Below are positions 1 to 6,392 of a stretch of 7,374 nt of DNA, piece after piece. This DNA comes from Rhodospirillaceae bacterium (lineage in GTDB: Bacteria; Pseudomonadota; Alphaproteobacteria; Rhodospirillales; Magnetovibrionaceae), in the NCBI GenBank assembly GCA_002401565.1, contig NVTL01000032.1, forward strand, positions 3,252 to 10,625, in the 5' to 3' direction. A program made the position numbers and the translations under genes. Every line of letters starts with the position of its first letter. The first letter of the stretch is position 1. The notes under the pieces are model-generated. The model was not told the origin of the DNA and searched no databases. It saw nothing but the letters and a program-made list of their open reading frames with translations.

Positions 1-34
1 TGGTAGAATTAGCTTGTACAATATTTTCTGCCAT
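1..34 (-). CDS. 5' end of an unidentified gene, cut by the left window edge
   Basis: Only the first 11 codons are present, reading MAENIVQANST before the edge. The ATG at 34-32 is preceded on the minus strand by GGAG (43-40) with a 5-base spacer, a good ribosome binding site. The start lies 18 bases after the TAG stop of the methyltransferase, so the two are probably co-transcribed. Eleven residues are too few to recognise a family. From position it could be another component of the same restriction or defence locus, but that is inference. Confidence 0.55.
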   Translation of the reverse strand, partial: MAENIVQANST

Positions 35-52
35 TTTAGCTCCATTTAAAAT

Positions 53-2014
53 CTAAGCCGCGAACCTTTCGGTTCCGACGCGGTGGATTTGGCTTAGGCC
101 TTCTAGGGTGGTGAGGACCTCGGCGACTTTGATTGTTTTGGCACGGCTGAAGGTTCTGGCGACCTCTTCGGCGCGCATCGGGGCCTCGGCGGCACTTATT
201 ACGGCACGCACGGCATCGAATTGTTCTGGCAAAGATTTGGGCCACGGTTGTTTTTTGCCTTGGGCGGCAATGCCTTCCCCAACGTCGAGGGTAGCTTGAA
301 CGGCTTTGGTTTGTTCGGCTTTATCCGGGGCCTGATATTCGGGGCGCAACCAACGCACTTGGCCTTGGGCTTCTTCCTTGGCACGTTCGTGATTGAGTTT
401 AATAAGGTTCTCTAAAATCTCCTCATCACTCAACCCCACATTCCAGCCATACGCGGCAAACACAGCCGCATCGACACGTTCGTGCAGATCTTTCAAAACC
501 GAGACCAGCCCGCGTTCATGAATGTCTTTGTCCTTGTCCAGTAGCTCTTCGCCGGATTTTATTTTTTCCAGAACGTTGTACATGTCGGTAATGGTGATGT
601 CGGGATGATCGGCCTGAACGCGTTTGCGATGCGCATCCAACTCTTCCGCCAAATCGCGAATGGTATCTTTTTGCGCATCCGTAGCGTCGGGGAAGGGGAA
701 GGTGTCGAAGCATTGTGATTTAATATAGCGAGGTGTTGGACCCAAGTTCGCACCTTTAGCTAATACCCATGAAACATGAGCCTTGCTAGACAGCACACCC
801 ATAAAAAAAGAATCATCAAGTGCAAAGTTCATTAAAGCATCATCAGGTAATACCGATATGTCCATAAATGTAAAAAACCTATGCTTGGCAGTTACAGGAC
901 TTGCAATATAACGTGGCAACTCGCTAAGAGCCTTCCGGAATTTTGGATAGTTCTCGCCAAATAACCACCAATTTTCTCTACGATATTCGCGCTTATTATG
1001 ATCTCGCTCCGGCTTTACATGATCGAAAACATGCTGATAGACTTTTGGATAACGTTGACGCACCTCAGTATCGCTCAGTCCAAACAGATCAACGACCATA
1101 ACGCCACGGGATTTTCCTAGAATATCTCGACCATTTCGATAGGATCGGATGTGCTGTTCCAACCCTTTAACCGACCCCAGTCCCAAGCCTTTTGCAACAT
1201 CTGGAGTCACGATAAAACCAGAGCCGTGAAGCTTTACCCCAGTAGATGAAATGTTCTCATTTGCCTTTAATGGCAGAGCTGAGGTCAGGTCGGCTCCAAT
1301 TTTCAGGTCGGCGTGAATTTTACCAAGGTTTACTTCCAGTTCGACATCGTGGCTCATGCCATCTTTGGATTTTGTTTCTTCAAAGACGGTGGCGAGGCGG
1401 CCTAGGCGGTTGCCGGGTGCGCCGACGGTCATGGCGATGCGCACGGCGGCACATTGTGCGGCGTCTATCCATGGGTGGTCGGGGACGGCATAGGTGAGGC
1501 TGAGGACTTTCTTTTCAGTCATATGCCTTTCGGCGACCCGGCGGGAAAATGTTTGCGTGATGGAATTGGTGGTGATGAAACCAAAACGCCGTACTTTGCC
1601 GAGGCGCGTCAATTGAGCCGCCTTGTGCCACCAATACATGACGAAATCTGCCGAATGTGGCACGTCCTTTTCTTTATAGGCAGACCACAGCGCTTCTTGA
1701 TAGCCTTCGCCCATGGTGTCCTTGATATACTTACCGCCCAAAAACGGCGGGTTGCCAACGATGAAGTCGGCCTTGGGCCAGATGATTGGTTTGGGTTTGA
1801 TGTAACGAAAGACGGGTTCGCGGGCCGTTTCGTCCGGCACTTCTTTGCCCGTGGTTGGGTTGGTTTTGGTGGTGCGACCATCCCAACGGGTGATGGGTTT
1901 GGCGTTTTCATCCGTGACCAGTTCGGTGCCTGAATAGTCAATCAGGGCATCTTGTTCATGGATGTTGTTGAAATCTTTCAACACGGGCTGGGCGGGCATG
2001 GTTTTGCCGCGCAC
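53..2014 (-). CDS. C-terminal part of an MmeI-like adenine-specific DNA methyltransferase (catalytic motif IV, target recognition, C-terminal tail)
   Basis: This is the downstream part of a large N6-adenine DNA methyltransferase. It begins at a possible GTG start (2014); the next ATG is at 1999. It contains the catalytic motif NPPF at residues 88-91, within FIVGNPPFLGG. Next comes the Rossmann core with a YWWHKAAQL helix and FGFITTNS (about 125-150). The target-recognition region lies at about 250-435 (RRENWWLFGENYPKFRKAL, LGPTPRYIKSQCFDTFPFPD), and a helical tail with RWLRPEYQAP follows. The last ~60 residues look like a small winged-helix-type tail. It is in the same frame as the upstream part, with one TGA (2026-2024) and three codons between them, so the two probably derive from one gene of 1160 residues. 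No strong ribosome binding site precedes the GTG or ATG, so independent translation is uncertain. Without motif I this half cannot bind SAM alone. The region coding the recognition domain (about 715-1260) is AT-richer than its flanks. Confidence 0.85.
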   Translation of the reverse strand: MRGKTMPAQPVLKDFNNIHEQDALIDYSGTELVTDENAKPITRWDGRTTKTNPTTGKEVPDETAREPVFRYIKPKPIIWPKADFIVGNPPFLGGKYIKDTMGEGYQEALWSAYKEKDVPHSADFVMYWWHKAAQLTRLGKVRRFGFITTNSITQTFSRRVAERHMTEKKVLSLTYAVPDHPWIDAAQCAAVRIAMTVGAPGNRLGRLATVFEETKSKDGMSHDVELEVNLGKIHADLKIGADLTSALPLKANENISSTGVKLHGSGFIVTPDVAKGLGLGSVKGLEQHIRSYRNGRDILGKSRGVMVVDLFGLSDTEVRQRYPKVYQHVFDHVKPERDHNKREYRRENWWLFGENYPKFRKALSELPRYIASPVTAKHRFFTFMDISVLPDDALMNFALDDSFFMGVLSSKAHVSWVLAKGANLGPTPRYIKSQCFDTFPFPDATDAQKDTIRDLAEELDAHRKRVQADHPDITITDMYNVLEKIKSGEELLDKDKDIHERGLVSVLKDLHERVDAAVFAAYGWNVGLSDEEILENLIKLNHERAKEEAQGQVRWLRPEYQAPDKAEQTKAVQATLDVGEGIAAQGKKQPWPKSLPEQFDAVRAVISAAEAPMRAEEVARTFSRAKTIKVAEVLTTLEGLSQIHRVGTERFAA

Positions 2015-2023
2015 CTTAAAGTG

Positions 2024-2026
2024 TCA
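2024..2026 (-). other. In-frame TGA interrupting the methyltransferase gene
   Basis: Read on the minus strand, the codons are TAT TTA CAA TGA CAC TTT AAG GTG, giving Y-L-Q-stop-H-F-K-V. The frame is otherwise open from 3535 to 53, a total of 1161 codons including the final TAG. From memory of the family, this position is Trp in a Q-W-H-F context, so a single TGG to TGA change would explain it. The stop is followed by C, the weakest context for UGA termination. The clear genes nearby end in TAA or TAG and use TGG for Trp, so a general reassignment of TGA is not supported. Confidence 0.85.
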
Positions 2027-3535
2027 TTGTAAATACCCGATCCACAGCACCAATTCCGCAATGGGCACGGCACGTGGATTTAATTCAAGACCGATGAATT
2101 GGTGTGGATCGACGGTGTGCTGATCCATTTCCAAAAAGTATTGGTCTTGGCCTAATTCTTCAGCAAGGTCGAGAACTTCGCCTTCCAACCGTTTCATATG
2201 TTCCATGGTGACATACAAAAAGTTGCCCGATCCACAGGCCGGGTCCAAGACGGTTATGGCGCAAAGGGATTGATGAAAATTCCGAACTTCTTTCAAAGCC
2301 CCTTTTTCATCGCCCGCATTGGCAAGCTGCACGGCGGCGGCTTTGACGTTATCCCAGTCATGACGCAGCGGTTCGATCACGGTCGGCATGACCAAACGTT
2401 CGACATAGGCGCGCGGCGTATAGTGTGCGCCCAGTTTATGGCGTTCACGGGATTCTAGGGCGCGTTCCAACAGCGTGCCAAAGATCGCGGGTTCCACGTC
2501 ACGCCAATCTTTGTCGGCCGCGTTGATCAGCAGTGACAATTGTTCTTCATTGAGTTTGATGGCGCTGGCATCTTTAAACAGGCCGCCGTTAAAGCGTTTG
2601 ATATCGGTTTCTAAGGCGTGGGAATAATCCGTGCCTTTATCCATATCTTTCCAGAGCACTTCTGCAACTCTATGAAATTTGTCAGCCTTATCTAAATGAC
2701 GTTTCATAAGGTTGGTAAAGCAGTCTTCGGGTAACAAGCCCACGTCTTCGGCAAACATGGTGAACAGGCAGCGCATCAAGAACGTTGCGACCGATTGCGG
2801 GGCGTGCCCGGCATCTTCTAATGATTTTGCAAGGGCCGCCAACATGTCGGCAATTTCGCGTGTGACCTTGTCGGAAATCTTCGTTGGGTCAAGCGAATTT
2901 GGGTTTGTCCATACTGTGTTTAAGCGTGTGCGAATTTCGTCGCGTTCTAGATCATCCATCCAAATACGGAAAGAGGATTTATCAGGATAGTGCGAATAGT
3001 TTTTGCCCGTGAGGGAAAAATCGGCAAACAATTCAATAGAATGACCAACGTCAACAACAATCAAAAACGGCGGCCAACCCTCAACGGTGGGAAGGGCCTT
3101 GGCGTAGCTTTCGGCTTGGGCTCGGGCACGAACCATGGCGTCGTCCCATTTTCGGGTTCCGCGCACAGCGGTGCCTTTTTTAGTTTTGTTTTTTTCTTTA
3201 CCCGCAGTGCTACCAACGCCGGGCCACAGCGGAGTTTGAGAAGCATCTTTTTGATTGCTGCCTTGTTTGGATTCCAGCACGAAGCAACTGCGTTTATAAA
3301 GATCAATACGGCCCGAAGATTCAGAACCATCCGAGTGTTTGAATGTTACGCCGCGTTCAAACGTATAAACATTTTGGCGTTCATCGTCAGATTTTGGATG
3401 TGGGCGTTCGACATCGATTAAATCGCAGAGCTCACTTAGAAACGTCTGGCTGTTGCCAAGTTCAGATGCGCTGGAAGCTTCCCAACGTTTAATAAATTCT
3501 GTAGCAGAAATTTGAGATTTTTTACTTGATGCCAC
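2024..3535 (-). CDS. N-terminal part of an MmeI-like restriction-modification enzyme (nuclease motif, spacer, SAM-binding motif)
   Basis: This is the upstream part of a combined endonuclease/adenine methyltransferase. Residues 1-170 resemble the MmeI-type N-terminal domain. D78, E88 and K90 form D-x9-E-x-K in GRIDLYKRSCFVLESKQG, the same spacing as the MmeI nuclease site. Residues about 220-365 are the helical spacer. GAHYTPRAYVERLV (369-382) is methylase motif X, and DPACGSGNF (431-439) is motif I, the SAM site. LELNPRAVPIAELVLW follows as motifs II-III, and translation ends at TGA right after IGYLQ. The start is a GTG at 3535 with AGG six bases upstream; the frame is closed by TGA 22 bases upstream of it, and the only other option is an ATT. 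Related enzymes continue unbroken into the NPPF part, so this is either a truncated product, half of a split enzyme, or a readthrough product. The related methylases of BREX (PglX) and DISARM (DrmMI) are alternatives, but no partner genes of those systems are visible here. Confidence 0.88.
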   Translation of the reverse strand: MASSKKSQISATEFIKRWEASSASELGNSQTFLSELCDLIDVERPHPKSDDERQNVYTFERGVTFKHSDGSESSGRIDLYKRSCFVLESKQGSNQKDASQTPLWPGVGSTAGKEKNKTKKGTAVRGTRKWDDAMVRARAQAESYAKALPTVEGWPPFLIVVDVGHSIELFADFSLTGKNYSHYPDKSSFRIWMDDLERDEIRTRLNTVWTNPNSLDPTKISDKVTREIADMLAALAKSLEDAGHAPQSVATFLMRCLFTMFAEDVGLLPEDCFTNLMKRHLDKADKFHRVAEVLWKDMDKGTDYSHALETDIKRFNGGLFKDASAIKLNEEQLSLLINAADKDWRDVEPAIFGTLLERALESRERHKLGAHYTPRAYVERLVMPTVIEPLRHDWDNVKAAAVQLANAGDEKGALKEVRNFHQSLCAITVLDPACGSGNFLYVTMEHMKRLEGEVLDLAEELGQDQYFLEMDQHTVDPHQFIGLELNPRAVPIAELVLWIGYLQ

Positions 3536-3576
3536 TTCGTGCCTATTCCCAATTGTTCATTTTTATTTGGCGATTA

Positions 3577-3590
3577 TGGTGGAGACGGAG
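3577..3590 (-). other. tRNA 3'-end-like fragment, possible attachment-site remnant
   Basis: On the minus strand this reads CTCCGTCTCCACCA. That has the layout of a tRNA 3' end: the last bases of the T arm (CTC), a 7-base acceptor strand (CGTCTCC), a discriminator A and CCA. The implied 5' acceptor strand, GGAGACG, would fit a serine-type tRNA. No cloverleaf or matching 5' strand lies next to it, so it is not a tRNA gene. Such fragments are left where an island integrates into a tRNA gene, but 14 bases is short and chance similarity is possible. Confidence 0.25.
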
Positions 3591-3608
3591 CTATAGGGCA
3601 AGTGCCTG

Positions 3609-3637
3609 ATTATAAACGATAGGGATAATTATGCCGA
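3609..3637 (-). promoter_or_regulatory. Candidate sigma-70-type promoter for the methyltransferase gene
   Basis: On the minus strand a perfect -10 box, TATAAT, occupies 3614-3609. A TCGGCA box (4 of 6 matches to TTGACA) occupies 3637-3632, with a 17-base spacer. Transcription would start near 3602 and leave a leader of about 66 bases before the GTG at 3535. The leader would contain the tRNA-3'-end-like sequence. Confidence 0.5.
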
Positions 3638-3888
3638 TCAAACACAATAAAAACGAGCATAGCACCTCGGCATTGATTTTTTTAAACGATTCCCCGTTTT
3701 TAACTCCGTAAACCAAAATGACCGTAACGACAAAACCCAAAAAGCACATATCGATCAGGCAAATCAAACATCACGAGAACAAAAAAGAAAATACCTTTAC
3801 GAAATTCGGAAATCGAGAGCGCAAACCGCGCAAGGATTTCGTCGCGGCACAATTTGCTCTATTTATGCTCTCTGCCGTGGGCCTGAGT

Positions 3889-3955
3889 GTTTATCGTTTG
3901 GCATTGTAGGTCTGCGCACCTGCGTTTCACAGAAGACCAATGCCATATGATAAAC
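3889..3955. repeat. Long imperfect inverted repeat (palindrome)
   Basis: The left arm GTTTATC (3889-3895), a 4-base gap and GGCATTG (3900-3906) match the right arm CAATGCC (3938-3944), a 4-base gap and GATAAAC (3949-3955). Both gaps are 4 bases, so the mismatched block is a symmetric internal loop. Inside, GGTCT (3909-3913) can pair with AGACC (3934-3938), sharing one base with the outer block. This makes a 67-base foldback. It has no T run and so does not look like an intrinsic terminator. It could be a structured RNA, a REP- or MITE-like element, or a paired protein-binding site. Confidence 0.7.
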
Positions 3956-4031
3956 CGTGTCTGTAACTTGGTTCTGTTAATTTCATTGTCTACCGGAAGA
4001 AAACATCCCGATTCGCACCTTAATTTTCAAT

Positions 4032-4090
4032 CAACAATCGCTGAAAAATAAACACTACACCATATGCGGTAGTGTAGTGTTCAATTGTTG
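4032..4090. repeat. Nested inverted repeat in the leader upstream of capV
   Basis: AACACTACAC (4051-4060) is perfectly complementary to GTGTAGTGTT (4072-4081) across an 11-base loop. Outside it, CAACAAT (4032-4038) pairs with ATTGTTG (4084-4090). Together they form a two-stage stem with an asymmetric internal loop. The inner stem is not GC-rich and has no U tract after it, so a terminator is unlikely. Its symmetry would suit a dimeric regulator's operator or an RNA structure. Confidence 0.65.
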
Positions 4091-4137
4091 CCTATATTTA
4101 GCCGTGTGTGGACTCTGCCACCATTCCGTGGTACAAC

Positions 4138-4166
4138 CTGCGCAAGCTCACGAAATGATAAATAAT
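4138..4166 (+). promoter_or_regulatory. Weak candidate promoter for the CBASS operon
   Basis: AATAAT (4161-4166) matches TATAAT at 5 of 6 bases. The best spaced upstream hexamer, CTGCGC (4138-4143, 17-base spacer), matches TTGACA at only 3 of 6. Two copies of the palindrome TGCGCA (4139-4144 and 4168-4173) bracket the -10 and might be operator half-sites. The call rests on weak matches and on the need for a promoter upstream of capV. Confidence 0.22.
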
Positions 4167-4178
4167 GTGCGCATGAGA

Positions 4179-4253
4179 GCGACCAGCTTACTCGGTCGCC
4201 GTCAATAAACAGGGGAGGTAACCAGCGGCATCACAAGATGTCCGCTATCTTGT
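4179..4253 (+). promoter_or_regulatory. Structured 5' leader of the CBASS operon: two hairpins around an orphan Shine-Dalgarno-like site
   Basis: GCGACC (4179-4184) pairs with GGTCGC (4194-4199); two further pairs are possible with a bulged C and a CTTA loop. AGGGGAGG (4211-4218) then resembles a strong ribosome binding site but has no start codon at normal spacing. ACAAGAT (4233-4239) pairs perfectly with ATCTTGT (4247-4253) across 7 bases. A 7-codon frame, ATG at 4238 encoding MSAILYV with TGA at 4259-4261, sits in this second hairpin and in the same frame as capV. This could be leader-based control, but a simple operator site is equally possible. Confidence 0.4.
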
Positions 4254-4273
4254 ATGTATGAAAGATAGTCATA

Positions 4274-5263
4274 ATGACTGATCAACCGTTTCAGATTTTA
4301 GTCCTTCCAGGGGGCGGTTTCTTGGGCCTTCATACCGCCGTTATTCTTGATGAAATCGAGAAACAGATTGGCCACCCCATTGGACAACACTTTGATCTGA
4401 TTGCAGGGACATCTGTTGGTGGCTTGATCGCTTTAGCCGTAGCCGCCGAAATACCCGCTTCAGAGCTTGTTTCCATGTTTGAAAATCAAGGCCCAATGAT
4501 CTTTAAGAAAAAAAGGTTTTGGTCAGGTTTCTTCTCATCCAAATTTTCGCAAACGCCGCTTAAAAATGCTTTAGATGGCATTCTTGGTGATCGCATTCTC
4601 GGTGAAGTAAAACATAACGTAGTTATTCCTGTGCTGAACTTAAGCAAGGGGGGGCCGTCAATGTTTAAGACACCACACCACGAAAGCTTCAAACAGGATT
4701 GGAAGTTTAAGCTGGTTGACGTTGGCCTCGCGACTTCAGCCGCGCCCATTATGTTTCCACTGGCAGAGGTTGATGGCCGATTGTTCTCTGATGGTGCATT
4801 TTTTGCTAATTCACCTGAGCTTGTGGCCCTTCATGAGGCCAACGAATTTTTAGATATCTCTGATAAGGAAATCCGTATCTTAACTATTGGAACCACTAAT
4901 TCGTCGGTTAGCCAAGGGCACTCAAAAGGCAAGAATTGGGGTGTTAGAGCATGGGTCAATGAACTTCGTATCATTGAATTTATGATGGCCTCTCAGGTAA
5001 GTATCGTTCGGGAAATGGTTAGGCATCGGCTTGGGGATAAATATTGTGTTGTCGACAGTGATCGCGGGAAATATTCGGCTGATGAGATCGGGATTTCGAC
5101 AACGGATGGCAACGCGATCAAAACTCTAAAAGCAATGGGCAAAGAAGCAGCAAAAAGTTTCTTAGGTAGTCCTGATTTTAATACCTTCATCAATCACACC
5201 CCCTCGGCCCCAATGTTCTTTCATGGACCACAAGCCCCTGTAATGGAGACCAACAAATGCTAA
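4274..5263 (+). CDS. capV: CBASS effector: patatin-like phospholipase CapV
   Basis: This is a patatin-family lipase that, in known CBASS systems, is switched on by the cyclic dinucleotide made by its partner and hydrolyses membrane phospholipids, stopping the infected cell. All three family motifs are present in 329 residues: the oxyanion loop GGGFLG (13-18), the nucleophile elbow GTSVG (45-49) with catalytic S47, and the DGA motif (173-175) with catalytic D173. No signal peptide or membrane helix is evident, so the enzyme is probably cytoplasmic until activated. The ATG at 4274 is the only reasonable start, because the frame is closed by TGA at 4259. The motif-to-start distance is normal for the family. 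Its ribosome binding site is poor, which may mean low or regulated translation. The stop overlaps the start of the synthase gene by 7 bases, consistent with coupled expression. Confidence 0.95.
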   Translation: MTDQPFQILVLPGGGFLGLHTAVILDEIEKQIGHPIGQHFDLIAGTSVGGLIALAVAAEIPASELVSMFENQGPMIFKKKRFWSGFFSSKFSQTPLKNALDGILGDRILGEVKHNVVIPVLNLSKGGPSMFKTPHHESFKQDWKFKLVDVGLATSAAPIMFPLAEVDGRLFSDGAFFANSPELVALHEANEFLDISDKEIRILTIGTTNSSVSQGHSKGKNWGVRAWVNELRIIEFMMASQVSIVREMVRHRLGDKYCVVDSDRGKYSADEIGISTTDGNAIKTLKAMGKEAAKSFLGSPDFNTFINHTPSAPMFFHGPQAPVMETNKC

Positions 5264-6387
5264 ACGCAACCCCCCTTTTGAAACAGTTCTTGAAGGATAT
5301 TGACCTTACACCTGCTCAAAAAATGAAATTAGAAAATGCTAAACAAACGGTGCGGTCCACTCTGCGCAAAGCATTCAAAGATGCGGGGCGTGAAATCCAT
5401 GATCAATCTGGAAAGACTGTGGCCCAAAAACCTAAGTTTTGGCCTCAAGGGTCCATAGCATATAAAACAGCGAACCAACCCGCCTATCCGCCAAAACAAC
5501 AGATCGACATAGATGATGGTACGTACCTTCCTATGTCTTTCATGGATGAGATGACCCCAAGTGTCGCCAGTAGTTTGTTCTTTGCATTTGTTGATAGGGT
5601 TCTGGAAAACCTTGCAGTTTCTAAAGACTGGGCATTTGACGGCAGCAAAAAGACATGTGTCAGGCTTATTCTTGATCAGGAAAGCCATATTGACGTCCCA
5701 CTCTATGCAATTCCAGACGATGAATTTAACTTACTTGAAGCCAAAATGAATGTGGCAAGCGAGGGCCAAATCGCCGCATTTTCTGTTAACGATAACATGT
5801 ATATTGAACCAGACCGTGTTCAACTTGCACATCGAGATGAAGGTTGGAAAGCTTCAGATCCCCGGAAAATACATAAGTGGTTTCTCACAAAAGTGCAGCA
5901 TCATGGTAATGATAACCAACTGCGAAGAATCTGCCGCTTAATTAAGGCATGGCGCGATAATCATGACGACCTCGACGGTCTAACCTCTATCTTGTTGATG
6001 GTAGCAGTGACGGAGATTTATGACGGGCATGATGAAATGCCTAAAAGAGATGACTTAGCTCTTTTGATTGTTGCCGATGAACTACCCCACATCCTCTCTC
6101 GTGATATCTACAACCCGGCGGAACCTGATGAGAGTTTGAGTGCCCGTGTGCCTACAGCTGTTTTAAGAAAAGCAACTGATAGAATGTGGAACTTACGCCA
6201 AGACATCAATGGAACTCTCAATAGCTATAGTCAAGATGCTGCACTAAGCAGAATTCGTGACCATTTCGGAACCAGAGTACCCGAGCGTCCAGACCTTATT
6301 CTCATCGATTCAGCACGAGTAGAAGTCGAAAAGCACCCGGCAGCAACTATGGCTATGGCAGCAATTATTCCTTCTAAATCTGGGTAA
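5257..6387 (+). CDS. dncV: CBASS cyclic dinucleotide synthase, DncV-like CD-NTase
   Basis: This nucleotidyltransferase senses infection and makes a cyclic dinucleotide second messenger; for DncV this is 3'3'-cGAMP, and the exact product here is inferred. The polymerase-beta-type active site is intact: QGS (64-66), then IDIDDGTYLP (83-92) with metal-binding D84 and D86, and the third acidic residue D146 in SHIDVPLYAIP. These match the spacing and wording of Vibrio cholerae DncV. The helical second domain includes LRRICRLIKAWRD (222-234). At 376 residues the protein is somewhat shorter than the Vibrio enzyme, mainly in the N-terminal part. The ATG overlaps the capV stop as ATGCTAA and has GGAG (5245-5248) eight bases upstream, a good ribosome binding site. 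The protein ends PSKSG; the terminal glycine is what Cap2 needs for conjugation. Confidence 0.96.
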   Translation: MLNATPLLKQFLKDIDLTPAQKMKLENAKQTVRSTLRKAFKDAGREIHDQSGKTVAQKPKFWPQGSIAYKTANQPAYPPKQQIDIDDGTYLPMSFMDEMTPSVASSLFFAFVDRVLENLAVSKDWAFDGSKKTCVRLILDQESHIDVPLYAIPDDEFNLLEAKMNVASEGQIAAFSVNDNMYIEPDRVQLAHRDEGWKASDPRKIHKWFLTKVQHHGNDNQLRRICRLIKAWRDNHDDLDGLTSILLMVAVTEIYDGHDEMPKRDDLALLIVADELPHILSRDIYNPAEPDESLSARVPTAVLRKATDRMWNLRQDINGTLNSYSQDAALSRIRDHFGTRVPERPDLILIDSARVEVEKHPAATMAMAAIIPSKSG

Positions 6388-6392
6388 TTCTG

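Larger units (their letters stand above)
3536..4273. other. Divergent intergenic region with promoters and inverted repeats, no convincing gene
   Basis: 738 bases lie between the divergent starts of the methyltransferase and capV. The region is AT-rich and broken by stops in all frames, apart from one 63-codon reading frame without a ribosome binding site. It contains a candidate minus-strand promoter, a tRNA-3'-end-like fragment, a long palindrome (3889-3955), a nested palindrome (4032-4090) and two hairpins with an orphan Shine-Dalgarno-like sequence near capV. It must hold the promoters of both defence modules and may hold an untranslated RNA or remnants of a mobile or attachment sequence. 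Confidence 0.7.

Noticed and set aside
1246..1933. Long plus-strand frames opposite the methyltransferase (83 and 159 codons)
   Set aside because: They are antisense to a clearly conserved gene in its GC-rich part, where spurious open frames are common, and their translations show no domain.
2990..3421. 143-codon plus-strand frame opposite the N-terminal part of the methyltransferase
   Set aside because: It is fully antisense to the nuclease domain, whose motifs are clear; the translation has no recognisable features.
53..3535. Reassignment of TGA to Trp in this organism as an explanation of the internal stop
   Set aside because: All other Trp codons in the recognised genes are TGG, and no other in-frame TGA occurs inside any of them, so a local mutation or readthrough is more likely.
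3631..3683. ATGCCGA / TCGGCAT pair followed by seven Ts, resembling an intrinsic terminator
   Set aside because: The loop would be 29 bases with only a 7-base stem, and no plus-strand gene ends just upstream. The left arm also overlaps the proposed -35 box.
3684..3701. AAACG / CGTTT mini-hairpin with a following T run
   Set aside because: A 5-base AT-rich stem is too weak to call a terminator, and no transcript is expected to end there.
3718..3909. 63-codon plus-strand frame with a basic N terminus and a hydrophobic C terminus
   Set aside because: There is no Shine-Dalgarno sequence before the ATG, the composition is low-complexity and Lys/Arg-rich, and no recognisable family is seen. Its 3' end runs into the 3889-3955 palindrome. 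A small membrane protein cannot be excluded.
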